Below, one piece after another: positions 8,291 to 16,317 of a DNA stretch of 64,000 nt. The translations under genes were made by a program, and so were the position numbers. This DNA comes from VAZQ01 sp035293945 (GTDB lineage: Bacteria; Pseudomonadota; Alphaproteobacteria; Rhizobiales; Xanthobacteraceae): contig DATGLV010000039.1 in the NCBI GenBank assembly GCA_035293945.1, forward strand, positions 310,001-374,000, in the 5' to 3' direction. The notes under the pieces were generated by a model that did not search any database, was not told the origin of the DNA, and saw nothing but the letters and a program-made list of their open reading frames with translations. The number at the start of each line of letters is the position of its first letter. The first letter of the stretch is position 1.

Positions 8291-8596
8291 ATGAGAAGCG
8301 CGATTGCTTTGATGGTTGTGGTTTGCGGCCCCTTGCTTGTGCAGGCCGCGAGCGCGGCGGAGATGACCGAGCTGCCAGCCGGGCCCGATCGCGAGCTTGT
8401 TTCCAAGACCTGTCAATCCTGCCATGATCTGCAGATGGTGTTCGACGCCGCCGGCGTCAGCCGTGAAGTCTGGGATGCGGCGCTCGATGAGATGACCGCA
8501 AACGGTATGGTGGTCTCGGCCGAGGATCGCGCCAAGATTCTCAATTATCTTTCGACCTATCTCGGTCCGTCACCGCCGCAAACCGCGGGACAATAA
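8291..8596 (+). CDS. Small periplasmic mono-haem cytochrome c
   Basis: 101 residues with a signal peptide (1-23, ending ASAA) and one haem site, Cys41-Cys44-His45 (CQSCH). An HDLQMVFDAAGVSREVW stretch follows, typical of the small SoxD/sulfite-dehydrogenase-subunit-like cytochromes that act as electron-accepting subunits of periplasmic oxidoreductases. It lies 30 bases before the exported protein at 8627 and 248 bases after the di-haem cytochrome. Its role as a subunit or shuttle is inferred from this arrangement. Confidence 0.88.
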   Translation: MRSAIALMVVVCGPLLVQAASAAEMTELPAGPDRELVSKTCQSCHDLQMVFDAAGVSREVWDAALDEMTANGMVVSAEDRAKILNYLSTYLGPSPPQTAGQ

Positions 8597-8626
8597 TAGG
8601 CGAGGCGACCAAGGAGGTGGCGAGCC

Positions 8627-9484
8627 ATGTGGCGGAGCCTGTTTGTTGCAACGACGGCTGTGGCGCTGACGCTGTCAAGCGCTGACGCGCAGGTCGTGGA
8701 TTTTTCCAAATATCCGAACCTTAAAGGACAGTGGAACCGTTTTATTGTTCGCGGACTGCCCGGCCAGCCGTCGTTCGACCAGACCAAGCCCTGGGGCTTC
8801 GGCCAGGAGGCGCCGCTCACGCCGGAAGCCGCCGCCACTCTGCGGGCGAGCATTGCCGATCAGGCCAATGGCGGGTTGGGCAACAGCGTCGAGCATGCGC
8901 GCTGCAGCGCCGCCGGTATGCCGTTCATGATGGTGGCGTTCCAGCCGCTCGAGTTCGTCGTGCTGCCCGAGACGACCTACATCCTGATCGCCGATTATGA
9001 TCCTCTTCGCCGCATTTTTACTGACGGGCGCGACTGGCCCACGGAGATCACGCCGACCTTCCAGGGGTATTCCATCGGGCGGTGGATCGATTCGCTGGGC
9101 AACGGCCGCTACGACACGCTCGAGGTTGAAACCCGCGGCTTCAAGGGGCCGCGCATCTACGACATCAGCGGCTTGCCGCTGCATGACGACAACCAGTCGA
9201 TATTCCGCGAGCGCTTCCACCTCGACAAGGACGACCCTAACCTCTTGCATGACGAGATTACGGTCATCGACCATGCTTTGACCCGGCCGTGGACCGTCGA
9301 TAAACGATATGTTCGCAACGGGGATCGGCTCGCAAATTGGCCGGAAGTCGATTGTCCCGAATACAATGCGTGGGTCTTCACCGGCCGCGAGAACTATTAT
9401 CTGAGCGCCGACGGCTACCTGATGCCGACCCACAAAGGCCAGGCGCCACCCGATCTGCGCTATTTCGAGAAGCCGAAGAAATAA
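8627..9484 (+). CDS. Exported protein of unknown function, paralogue 1 of 3 in this window
   Basis: 285 residues behind a strong AAGGAGG ribosome binding site. A signal peptide (1-21, ending ADA) is followed by a beta-rich sequence: KYPNLKGQW, APLTPEAAA, one Cys in HARCSAAGMP, RRIFTDGRDWP, FQGYSIGRWID, DTLEVETRGFKGPR, SGLPLHDDNQ and a tail YLMPTHKGQAPPDL. The same landmarks occur in the protein encoded at 62402-63241 and, more distantly, at 14403-15335. I do not recognise a catalytic motif. It lies downstream of two c-type cytochromes and 24 bases before an amidohydrolase, so a periplasmic role in an oxidative pathway is possible but unproved. Confidence 0.88.
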   Translation: MWRSLFVATTAVALTLSSADAQVVDFSKYPNLKGQWNRFIVRGLPGQPSFDQTKPWGFGQEAPLTPEAAATLRASIADQANGGLGNSVEHARCSAAGMPFMMVAFQPLEFVVLPETTYILIADYDPLRRIFTDGRDWPTEITPTFQGYSIGRWIDSLGNGRYDTLEVETRGFKGPRIYDISGLPLHDDNQSIFRERFHLDKDDPNLLHDEITVIDHALTRPWTVDKRYVRNGDRLANWPEVDCPEYNAWVFTGRENYYLSADGYLMPTHKGQAPPDLRYFEKPKK

Positions 9485-9508
9485 AACAGCCGCTTGACGG
9501 GAGAGATC

Positions 9509-10969
9509 GTGAACAAGCCAACCATCGTGGTGGGCGCCGAAAAGGAGTTCTGCTTCGATTACCTCGAGCGCAACGCCAAAGCGATCGCGACGCTCAACGA
9601 CAGCATCTTCTATTTTGCCGAATTGGGCATGCAGGAGATCGAGACCTCGCGCCTGATGTGCGACTTGCTCGCGACCGCCGGTTTTTCGGTCACGCGCGGC
9701 ATTTCCGGTTTTGCCAGCGGCTTCTGCGCGACCTACGGCAGCGGTGCCCCGGTGGTCGCGATCCATACCGAATACGATGCCAATCCGGACAATTCCCAGG
9801 CTTCAGGCGTTGCGGAGCAAAGAGCGATTGTCGATGGAGCGCCGGGCCATTGCGAGGGCCACAACGCCAATGGGGCGGTGCTGGTCGCTTCGGCGCTCGC
9901 CGCCAAGGCCGCGATGGATCGCCACGGAATCCAGGGAACCCTGAAGGTCTTCGGGGCCCCGGCAGAGGAGCAACTCATCAGCCGGCCTTATTTTGTGCGC
10001 GACGGATGGTTTGACGACGTCGACGCCGCCTTTGCGTGCCACATCGGCCCGGGCCTCGCCGTCGGTTATGGCTTGATCCAGTCGGCGCTGATGTCTGCGA
10101 CCTTCACGTTCCACGGCGAGACCGCACATGCAGGCGTCGCGCCCTGGAAAGGGCGCGATGCGCTCGACGGCGTTGTGCTGATGGATATGGGCATTGCCCA
10201 ATACCGCGAGCACATGCTGCCGACCATGCGGGCGCAGCGGGTGATCACCAATGGGGGCAATCAGCCCAATGTCATCCCGCGCACGGCCGCCGTCTGGTGG
10301 ATGTTCCGCGACCCGACCGCCGAAGGCGTCCGGAGATTGTTCGAGCAGGCCAAGAAGATCGCCGAGGGCGCCGCATTGATGACCAATACGACGGTCGCGA
10401 CCGAGATCGTCAGCGCGGTCTGGCCGGTGCGCGGCAATCGCACGCTGGCTGAGCTGTTCCAGCGCGAGATCGAGATGGTCGGCCCGCCCGACTGGAGCAA
10501 AGAGGAGGATGATCTGGCGCGTGCCGTGCAGGCCAGGGTGAAGGTGCCGGTCGAGGGGCTCAAACGCAGCATCGATCCGCTCAAGCCTGCGGTGCAGAAG
10601 GCGGCGGCCAACGATGCCGGCGACATCTGCTGGAAGGTGCCGATGGTGAAGTTCTATTTCCCGGGCAGCATTCCGAACGTCAATTTTCACCACTGGGCGG
10701 CCGGCGTTCCGCTCGCCACCTCGATCGCCCACAAGGGCGCGCTCGCCGGCGCCAAGGTGATGGCGGCCGCCATTCTCGAGTGCTTGAAAAATCCAGCGAT
10801 CATCGCCGAGGCCAAGCGCACCTTCAAGGAGGAGATCGCCGGCGTCGAATATCGGCCGCTGCTGCCGGCCGACCAGAAGCCCCCCGTCGATCTCAATCGC
10901 GTCATGATGGAGAAATTCCGGCCGCTCATGGCGAAGCATTATTTAAAAGAGAAGCCGGTCTTCAGCTGA
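9509..10969 (+). CDS. M20-family amidohydrolase (AbgB-like aminobenzoyl-glutamate hydrolase type)
   Basis: 486 residues from GTG 9509, preceded by GGGAGAG; a TTG at 9494 is an alternative. Metal-binding features of the M20D group are visible: HTEYDANP, GHCEGHNANG, the paired acids in GAPAEEQ, and CHIGPG. A dimerisation insert (about 215-330) and a C-terminal NFHHWA motif follow. Such enzymes hydrolyse N-acyl amino acids or aminobenzoyl-glutamate in the cytoplasm. It follows the exported protein by 24 bases and converges on the binding-protein operon at 10976, which suggests a small catabolic region. The substrate is unknown. Confidence 0.88.
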   Translation: MNKPTIVVGAEKEFCFDYLERNAKAIATLNDSIFYFAELGMQEIETSRLMCDLLATAGFSVTRGISGFASGFCATYGSGAPVVAIHTEYDANPDNSQASGVAEQRAIVDGAPGHCEGHNANGAVLVASALAAKAAMDRHGIQGTLKVFGAPAEEQLISRPYFVRDGWFDDVDAAFACHIGPGLAVGYGLIQSALMSATFTFHGETAHAGVAPWKGRDALDGVVLMDMGIAQYREHMLPTMRAQRVITNGGNQPNVIPRTAAVWWMFRDPTAEGVRRLFEQAKKIAEGAALMTNTTVATEIVSAVWPVRGNRTLAELFQREIEMVGPPDWSKEEDDLARAVQARVKVPVEGLKRSIDPLKPAVQKAAANDAGDICWKVPMVKFYFPGSIPNVNFHHWAAGVPLATSIAHKGALAGAKVMAAAILECLKNPAIIAEAKRTFKEEIAGVEYRPLLPADQKPPVDLNRVMMEKFRPLMAKHYLKEKPVFS

Positions 10970-10975
10970 TCCTCC

Positions 10976-12049
10976 TTATTTCCCGCTGAGCACGTCGGCG
11001 TAGAGCTTCTGCCATTTTTGTCCCTGATCGAGGACCAGGTCGGGCGCGACGAAATTGACCGGGATGCGGTCCAGCATCGAAGGAATTTTTCGGCTGGTCG
11101 GCATGAACTCGCGGCCCAGCATGATCGACTGCCCGTCGCTCAGCATGAAGTCGTAGAACAGGAGCGCCGCGTACGGATGGGTGGCATATTTGGCGAAGCC
11201 CATGGCGTCGGGGCGGGCGATCGTCGGCGGGAGCAGGAACCAATCCACCGGGGCGCCGGCCTTCGCGGCCACCCGCACGTTCTGCAGGAACACCGTGAGG
11301 CCGATGGGCACCTCTCCGGCCGCCACGAGATTGGTGAGCAGCGTGTGGCCCTTGCGCACCGAGATGCCGTTGCTGTGCACGATGTCGCGAAAAAGCGTGA
11401 GGCCCTTCTCTTCGCCTAACAGGCCGACCACCATGCCGAACCAGTCGTAATCGTCGACCTCCATGCCGAGCTTGCCGCGGAAGGCCGGACTGCGCAGATC
11501 CTCGTACGATTTTGGCAGGCTGTCCTTGGGCACGAGGGCGGTATTGTAGACGCCGACCACGATGTTGAGCCGTGTGCCCACCCATTGACCCTGCGGGCGT
11601 AGTGCCTCGGGCACGAGATCGGCGAGATAGGGCGATTTGACCGGCTGCAGCAGATCCTCGCGAGAGAGGGCCTCGAGTGCGAAGCTGTCGCTCTCCACAA
11701 TGTCGACGTCGTGCCGGCCCGCCGCCGCCTCGGACACCACCCGCTGCAGGATATCCTTGCCGGCGCCGCGCCAGATGCGAAGCTTCACTCCGTACTTTGC
11801 CTCGAACGCCTTCTGCAGCGGGGTGATGCTGTCGATCTGCATGGACGAGTAGAATGTGAGCTCGCCTTCGCGCTTGGCGCCTTCGATCAGGACTTGCGTG
11901 CGATCTGCGCCCGCGTAAGCGGCGAGCCCCGCCACGTCCTTCGGCGCCGCACTCGCTGAGGTGCTTGCAGTGAAGATGACACAAACCAACGTCAGTCCCG
12001 CCACAAGGGCAGGCGCCAGGCAACGCGCGGCGCGCGCGATTGCGGCCAT
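10976..12049 (-). CDS. Extracellular solute-binding protein, ABC iron/polyamine type
   Basis: 357 residues with a signal peptide (about 1-34, ending ASA). The mature region has GELTFYSSMQIDSITPLQKA, FEAKYGVKLRIWRG, the DVDIVESDSFALEAL cleft motif and LVPKDSLPKSYEDL, the fold of family 1 binding proteins (AfuA/FbpA-like) for ferric iron, thiamine or polyamines. Its ATG overlaps the TAA of the upstream gene as TAATG, so translation is coupled to a Bug-type binding protein. No ABC permease or ATPase gene is adjacent, making it an orphan whose ligand cannot be named. Confidence 0.88.
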   Translation of the reverse strand: MAAIARAARCLAPALVAGLTLVCVIFTASTSASAAPKDVAGLAAYAGADRTQVLIEGAKREGELTFYSSMQIDSITPLQKAFEAKYGVKLRIWRGAGKDILQRVVSEAAAGRHDVDIVESDSFALEALSREDLLQPVKSPYLADLVPEALRPQGQWVGTRLNIVVGVYNTALVPKDSLPKSYEDLRSPAFRGKLGMEVDDYDWFGMVVGLLGEEKGLTLFRDIVHSNGISVRKGHTLLTNLVAAGEVPIGLTVFLQNVRVAAKAGAPVDWFLLPPTIARPDAMGFAKYATHPYAALLFYDFMLSDGQSIMLGREFMPTSRKIPSMLDRIPVNFVAPDLVLDQGQKWQKLYADVLSGK

Positions 12050-13116
12050 TACTCCGCCACCGATTCCTTCAAGATCCGCACCACCTCCGGATCGACATGG
12101 CGCATGCGCTCGAAGAGCGGCTCGATCGCGTCCGCCTTCACAAGGTCGGGCTCTTCGCCGGTGACCTTCATGTAGTCCTCGATGAAATCCTTGTCTTGGG
12201 CGAGCGCGCTCATGGCTTCGCGCAGAGCATCGACCGCCTCGGGTGGCGAGCCTTTGGGCAGCACCACGAGCCGCTGCAGCTTGGTGCTGATGTCGTTCAT
12301 CAACAAGAGCGCGGCGAATTTCGGGCTCGAGGGCGGCTTGCCGAAAGCCTCCGCATAGACCTTATCGAAGGTCTCGATCCCGGCGCGCTCAAGCGCCGGA
12401 TCGCCGATCGGCGCGCCGTCCGGTCCGATGGCCGGAAATTGGAACAAGGTCATGCCGACGCCGGAATTGATGATCTGTGGAATGACCTGGGTGTGATAGC
12501 CGGGAAGCGAGGAGCCGGTAAAATTTATCTCGTTCTGCAGCATGGCTTTGTTGACCTGCGCGTTGCCCGGAAAGCCTGTGACCATGGTGTAAGGCAGGCC
12601 GAGGATTTCGAGTGCCAGGCGCAGACGTGTGTCGTGCGAGGTTCCGCGCGCATAACCGCCGGCGAACACCTTCTTTGCCTTGACGATGTCGGCGGGCTTG
12701 GTCAGGCCGCCCGGCACTATGTCGCGCCGCGCATAGACCACGTTGAAGCCGCCGGCTGCGGCGATGGGGATGAAATCGTAGAGCTTGACCCGCAGCACCG
12801 GGTCATCGGTGAGCGAGGTGGTGGCACTGGTGGTGAAATAGCCGGCAGTCAGGCCGTCAGGCTGCGAGCCGATATTGAGGCCGAGCTGATTGATGGCCGT
12901 AGAACCGCCGGCGCCCGGCGCATTGCGGATGATCACCGTCGGATTGCCGGCGATGTATTTCGCCAAGTAGCGCTGATAGATGCGCGCCTCGGTGTCGGCA
13001 TTGCCGCCGACCCCGTAGTTCACCAACAGCGTCAGCGTCTTGCCCTTGTAGAATTGGGCTGAAGCCGGCGCCGCGTGAAGCGCCAGCGCCAGGAGCACCA
13101 GTACGCGCAGCCGCAT
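12049..13116 (-). CDS. Bug/TctC-family tripartite tricarboxylate transporter substrate-binding protein
   Basis: 355 residues. Start 13116 is chosen because it gives a signal peptide (MRLRVLVLLALALHAAPASA). The mature protein begins QFYKGKTLTLLVNYGVGGNAD, has NAPGAGGSTAINQL (the conserved PGAGG turn) and QPDGLTAGYF, as expected for Bug proteins that bind carboxylates in the periplasm. No membrane subunits TctA/TctB are present. It lies 23 bases after the dioxygenase gene and overlaps the start of the ABC-type binding protein by one base. The operon therefore codes for one oxidising enzyme and two different binding proteins. Confidence 0.9.
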   Translation of the reverse strand: MRLRVLVLLALALHAAPASAQFYKGKTLTLLVNYGVGGNADTEARIYQRYLAKYIAGNPTVIIRNAPGAGGSTAINQLGLNIGSQPDGLTAGYFTTSATTSLTDDPVLRVKLYDFIPIAAAGGFNVVYARRDIVPGGLTKPADIVKAKKVFAGGYARGTSHDTRLRLALEILGLPYTMVTGFPGNAQVNKAMLQNEINFTGSSLPGYHTQVIPQIINSGVGMTLFQFPAIGPDGAPIGDPALERAGIETFDKVYAEAFGKPPSSPKFAALLLMNDISTKLQRLVVLPKGSPPEAVDALREAMSALAQDKDFIEDYMKVTGEEPDLVKADAIEPLFERMRHVDPEVVRILKESVAE

Positions 13117-13139
13117 GGCACGCCGCTCTCCGGAAAGGA

Positions 13140-14012
13140 TTAGTAGAGCGGCTCGCCGATGACGGTGCAGCGCCGCAGCGTTCGCCGCTCGTTCTGGGGC
13201 CAGTCGGTGCGCGCATGCAGGCAGGCGAGGTTGTCCCACATCACCAGGTCGCCGACCTTCCAGACGTGCTCGTAGATGATCTCCGGATCCTCCGCGCGCT
13301 CGAACAGCTGCTGCAGCAGCGCCTCGCTTTCGACGCGGTCCATGCCCTCGATCCACATCGTGTTCTGGCTCGAGACGTAAAGCCCCTTGCGGCCCGAGTC
13401 CGGATTGGTGACCACGATCGGCTGCACGAAGTGATGAATATCCTCGAGCTTGCGGGAAAGGTTGATGCGCCGGCCGACGCTGTATTCATGGCCCTGCATC
13501 ACCATGGCGCCGTCAAGCTGCCGCTTGAGCTCATCGGGCAGGCGATCATAGGCCGCGTAGAGGCTTGAAAATTTGGTGTGGCCGCCCTCGGAGGGGATCT
13601 CGAGACCGTACAGGAATGAGGCACGATGCGGGCGCTTGAGGTAGCACTTGTCGGTGTGGAACCACATCTCGCCATGGCCGAGCGAGCCGAGCGGCTTGCC
13701 GTTGGCGTCGACATTGTCGGTGATGAGCATCATCTCGTCCCATTCCGGACCGTCGATGCGTCCAGAATTTGCCAGTGGCTTCACCCGCTTGGCAACCGGG
13801 CCGAAATAAGAAGCGAACCGCCGCTGATCGGCCTCGGCAAGGTCCTGGCCGCGGAACACCAGCACGGTGTGCTTGTACCAGGCGTCCTTGATCTGCCGCA
13901 CCGTCTCCTCATCGAGCGGATAGCGCAGATCGACGCCGGAGATTTCCGCTCCGATAATCGGGTGCAGCTTGGTGACCGTGATCGCGCGAACCTTCTCCGC
14001 CGTGCTCGCCAT
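13140..14012 (-). CDS. TauD/TfdA-family Fe(II)/2-oxoglutarate dioxygenase
   Basis: 290 residues, normal for the family, with AAAGGAGAG before the ATG. The iron ligands are visible as His119 and Asp121 (WFHTDKCY) and His266 (CLHARTDWP), with the 2-oxoglutarate-binding Arg in NERRTLRR about 11-15 residues later. Such enzymes hydroxylate small sulfonates, phenoxyacetates, carnitine or similar compounds. It is the first gene of a three-gene operon with two periplasmic binding proteins, which suggests catabolism of an imported carboxylate or sulfonate. A 14-bp palindrome lies about 117 bases upstream. Confidence 0.92.
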   Translation of the reverse strand: MASTAEKVRAITVTKLHPIIGAEISGVDLRYPLDEETVRQIKDAWYKHTVLVFRGQDLAEADQRRFASYFGPVAKRVKPLANSGRIDGPEWDEMMLITDNVDANGKPLGSLGHGEMWFHTDKCYLKRPHRASFLYGLEIPSEGGHTKFSSLYAAYDRLPDELKRQLDGAMVMQGHEYSVGRRINLSRKLEDIHHFVQPIVVTNPDSGRKGLYVSSQNTMWIEGMDRVESEALLQQLFERAEDPEIIYEHVWKVGDLVMWDNLACLHARTDWPQNERRTLRRCTVIGEPLY

Positions 14013-14402
14013 TCTTCTCTCCTTTGGGGGCGTTTTTTCTCCCGAACCGGAAAGCTACCAGGGCGCCGCCCGGTCGGCAAACCCGGCCGCAGCTCCCGCA
14101 AAAACGCATGGCTCCGGAGCTCGGCGCTCCTGATATATCAGGCGCGAAACAGGAGCCTGCAATCGCGAGCGCCCTTTGAGTTATGCGCTGCATGCGCAGC
14201 TCGAGGGGACTGAAAGGCTGCGTGAGCGATGGATTCGCGTGGTGTATGCCGGGCGCAAAAGAAATCCCGGCGCGGATGTCCGGCCGGGCGCAGCTTCCGA
14301 GCTTCAATTTCGTCAATCCACTGATTTGCAGCGTCGCGTCAAGAGACCGGTGGCGCGGGCAGAGGCGTTTCTGTGCCTTGCCGGGCAGGCGGGAAGCAAG
14401 CC
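14013..14402. other. Non-coding interval upstream of the dioxygenase operon
   Basis: About 390 bases separate the dioxygenase start from the stop of the next exported-protein gene on the same strand. No convincing coding frame is present. The interval must hold the dioxygenase promoter. The only clear structure is the palindrome at 14129-14142. Confidence 0.6.
14129..14142. promoter_or_regulatory. Perfect 14-bp palindrome CCTGATATATCAGG, candidate operator
   Basis: CCTGATATATCAGG is a perfect palindrome, and after one mismatched pair CGC and GCG extend it on both sides (14125-14146). It stands about 117 bases upstream of the dioxygenase start, in an otherwise GC-rich spacer. TGATATATCA-type palindromes are typical operators for dimeric regulators such as the GntR/FadR group. 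No regulator gene is adjacent. Confidence 0.5.
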
Positions 14403-15335
14403 TCAAAAATCGGGCTTGTCGGCGGTCGGGATATGCGCGCCTGCGTCGGAAAAGAAATGTCCGTCATATTCATGCTGCACATTCTCGGCGCAGATGCGCT
14501 CCTCCCATGGATTGGCATCGCGGCCGAAGGTCTCGGTCGCCGACCAAGGCATGGTGAAGACGCCAGGGTCCTCTACCGTAAATTCAAGCTGCAGGCCTTT
14601 GCCGTGGTAGTTCGGATCAACCGTGCCTCCGGCAGGCCGCCATTCCTTCGCGAGCCGCGCCAGCCCTGCCTTGGTGGCCTCGTAGCTGATGAGACGATAG
14701 CGCTCGACCACGTGCAAGGCTTCCGTATACGGCGTGCCGAAACGGTCGATCGTCCGGTATGGCCCGACCTTGACCCCCACGGTGTCGATGACCAGCGTGT
14801 CGCCCTCATAATGGCCGACCGAATCTCCGTGCACGGATGGAACGATCTTTGCGGGATGCGGCCGGTTCAGCGGCACCTGACGGAAATCGTCGTCGTGCGA
14901 ATAGAGCAGCGTAACCTTGTCGGGCTGCTGCGCGATCCGAAGATAGAAGTTCCAGAAAATATAGGGCACCGGGTCCTGCAGACATTGGCTGTCCGGGTCC
15001 GGAATAGCCTTGCCGGATAACGCGATCTCGCCGTTCCGCTTGACCACTGCGGCGGCCGCGGGCTTGAGGATCGGATTGGTATAGTCGCCGACCAGCAGAT
15101 CGGAATTGCTTTGCCCGGTGGGCAGCCGCGCTTTGTTCACCACCGGCCCCGGCCCTGAAAGAGGCGGGCCGAAGCCGACCCCGGGATGCGCCCAAGCGCC
15201 GGAAAAGTCCGGAATGGATACGCCGCCGGGAGTGGCCGAGCTCCCCCCTGCAGGCGCAGCCGTTTGGCCAAAGGCCGGTGTTGCAATCGCTGCCGCCAAC
15301 AGCGCCAGCACGGGCAAGCTCCTGCGCGGTTCCAT
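14403..15335 (-). CDS. Exported protein of unknown function, divergent paralogue 2 of 3
   Basis: 310 residues with a GGGAGG ribosome binding site and a signal peptide (1-23, ending AFG). Shared landmarks with the other two copies are an early PDFSGAWAHP segment, one Cys next to a proline-rich stretch (SQCLQDPVPY), SVGHYEGDTLVIDTVGVK, a FGTPYTEALHVVERY stretch matching the LPLH...ERF part, and a final DP-x-x-F-T-M-PW strand. It is the most diverged copy. Neighbours are the dioxygenase operon downstream and the molybdopterin oxidase pair upstream, 186 bases away. No active-site motif is recognised. Confidence 0.82.
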   Translation of the reverse strand: MEPRRSLPVLALLAAAIATPAFGQTAAPAGGSSATPGGVSIPDFSGAWAHPGVGFGPPLSGPGPVVNKARLPTGQSNSDLLVGDYTNPILKPAAAAVVKRNGEIALSGKAIPDPDSQCLQDPVPYIFWNFYLRIAQQPDKVTLLYSHDDDFRQVPLNRPHPAKIVPSVHGDSVGHYEGDTLVIDTVGVKVGPYRTIDRFGTPYTEALHVVERYRLISYEATKAGLARLAKEWRPAGGTVDPNYHGKGLQLEFTVEDPGVFTMPWSATETFGRDANPWEERICAENVQHEYDGHFFSDAGAHIPTADKPDF

Positions 15336-15521
15336 GCCAACCTCCCGCTCGCCATCGGTCGGGCAATCTCATCCGAAGCGTATCGGAGAATCGCCGACAA
15401 ATGACGGCTCTTTGATCCCACCAATCCGGTGCCGACCAGCCTAGCGAAATCCGAGCCGGTTGAGTAGCGTGTCGGCGCGCACCAGAGGGCCCAGCGGTCG
15501 AAGTGAAGAGCCCAGGGAAGC

Positions 15522-16316
15522 TTAGGAACCCGCATACCAATCGTAGCCTCGATCCTCCCAATACCCGCCATTGCCGCCTCCGATCTTGTCGAAGCTGTCG
15601 ACAAGCTCGATTGCGCGAATGTACTTCGCCATCTTGTAACCGAGCTGCTGCTCGATGCGCACGCGCAATGGCGCGCCGTTGGCGACCGGCAGCGTCTGCC
15701 CATTGAGCCCATAGGCGAGGATCGTCTGCGGATGACGGGCGCTGATGAGGTCGATGCTCTCGTAATAGAGATCGGCGGGCTCGAACGGCGTATCCTGGAT
15801 CGGATCGTAGCAGCGGAAGACGACGTAGCGCGCTTCTGGCTTGATCGCCGCCTGGTCGAGCACTCGCGACAGCTGCACGCCCGTCCATTTGGCGATGCAG
15901 CTCCAGCCTTCGACGCAATCGTGCCGCGTGATCTGGGTACGCGAGGGCATGGCGCGCAATTCATCGAGGCTGAGCGAGAGCGGCTTGTCGACAAGCCCTG
16001 TGACTTGCAGCCGGTAGCTCGCGAAATTGTTTTGCTTGACCGCGAGGTACTCGTCGGTCTGCGGATCGGTCGAGCCGTTCGGCCGCTGGCTTTCGCGGAT
16101 GGCGCTCTCCGGGTATTCGCGCGCCATTGCTGCCGGTCCTTGAAGCGCGCGTTGCGCTTCTCTGGTCAGGACGTTTGCCTTTCGAAGAAAGTTGAAGACC
16201 GGCTCGCCGGTGCTCAGCAGGCTGTCGAACGCGTTGCAGCCGCCGAGGGTCAGGAGGGATGCACCGGCGCCGAGCTGGCCGAGAAACCGGCGGCGATTGG
16301 AGATGACCTTGCGCAT
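15522..16316 (-). CDS. Tat-exported molybdopterin-dependent oxidoreductase (sulfite oxidase/MsrP-like), probable lipoprotein
   Basis: 264 residues. The N-terminus carries a twin-arginine signal (SNRRRFLGQ) and then a lipobox LTLGGC with Cys27, so the enzyme is probably anchored as a lipoprotein after Tat export. The catalytic domain has the Mo-ligand Cys134 in RHDCVEGWSC and the LRVRIEQQLGYKMAKYI motif of the sulfite oxidase superfamily. It would transfer electrons between a periplasmic substrate and the cytochrome b encoded by the gene immediately upstream (stop 16318, one base away). It resembles the MsrP/MsrQ pair in layout, but the cytochrome belongs to a different family. Confidence 0.9.
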   Translation of the reverse strand: MRKVISNRRRFLGQLGAGASLLTLGGCNAFDSLLSTGEPVFNFLRKANVLTREAQRALQGPAAMAREYPESAIRESQRPNGSTDPQTDEYLAVKQNNFASYRLQVTGLVDKPLSLSLDELRAMPSRTQITRHDCVEGWSCIAKWTGVQLSRVLDQAAIKPEARYVVFRCYDPIQDTPFEPADLYYESIDLISARHPQTILAYGLNGQTLPVANGAPLRVRIEQQLGYKMAKYIRAIELVDSFDKIGGGNGGYWEDRGYDWYAGS

Positions 16317-16317
16317 A

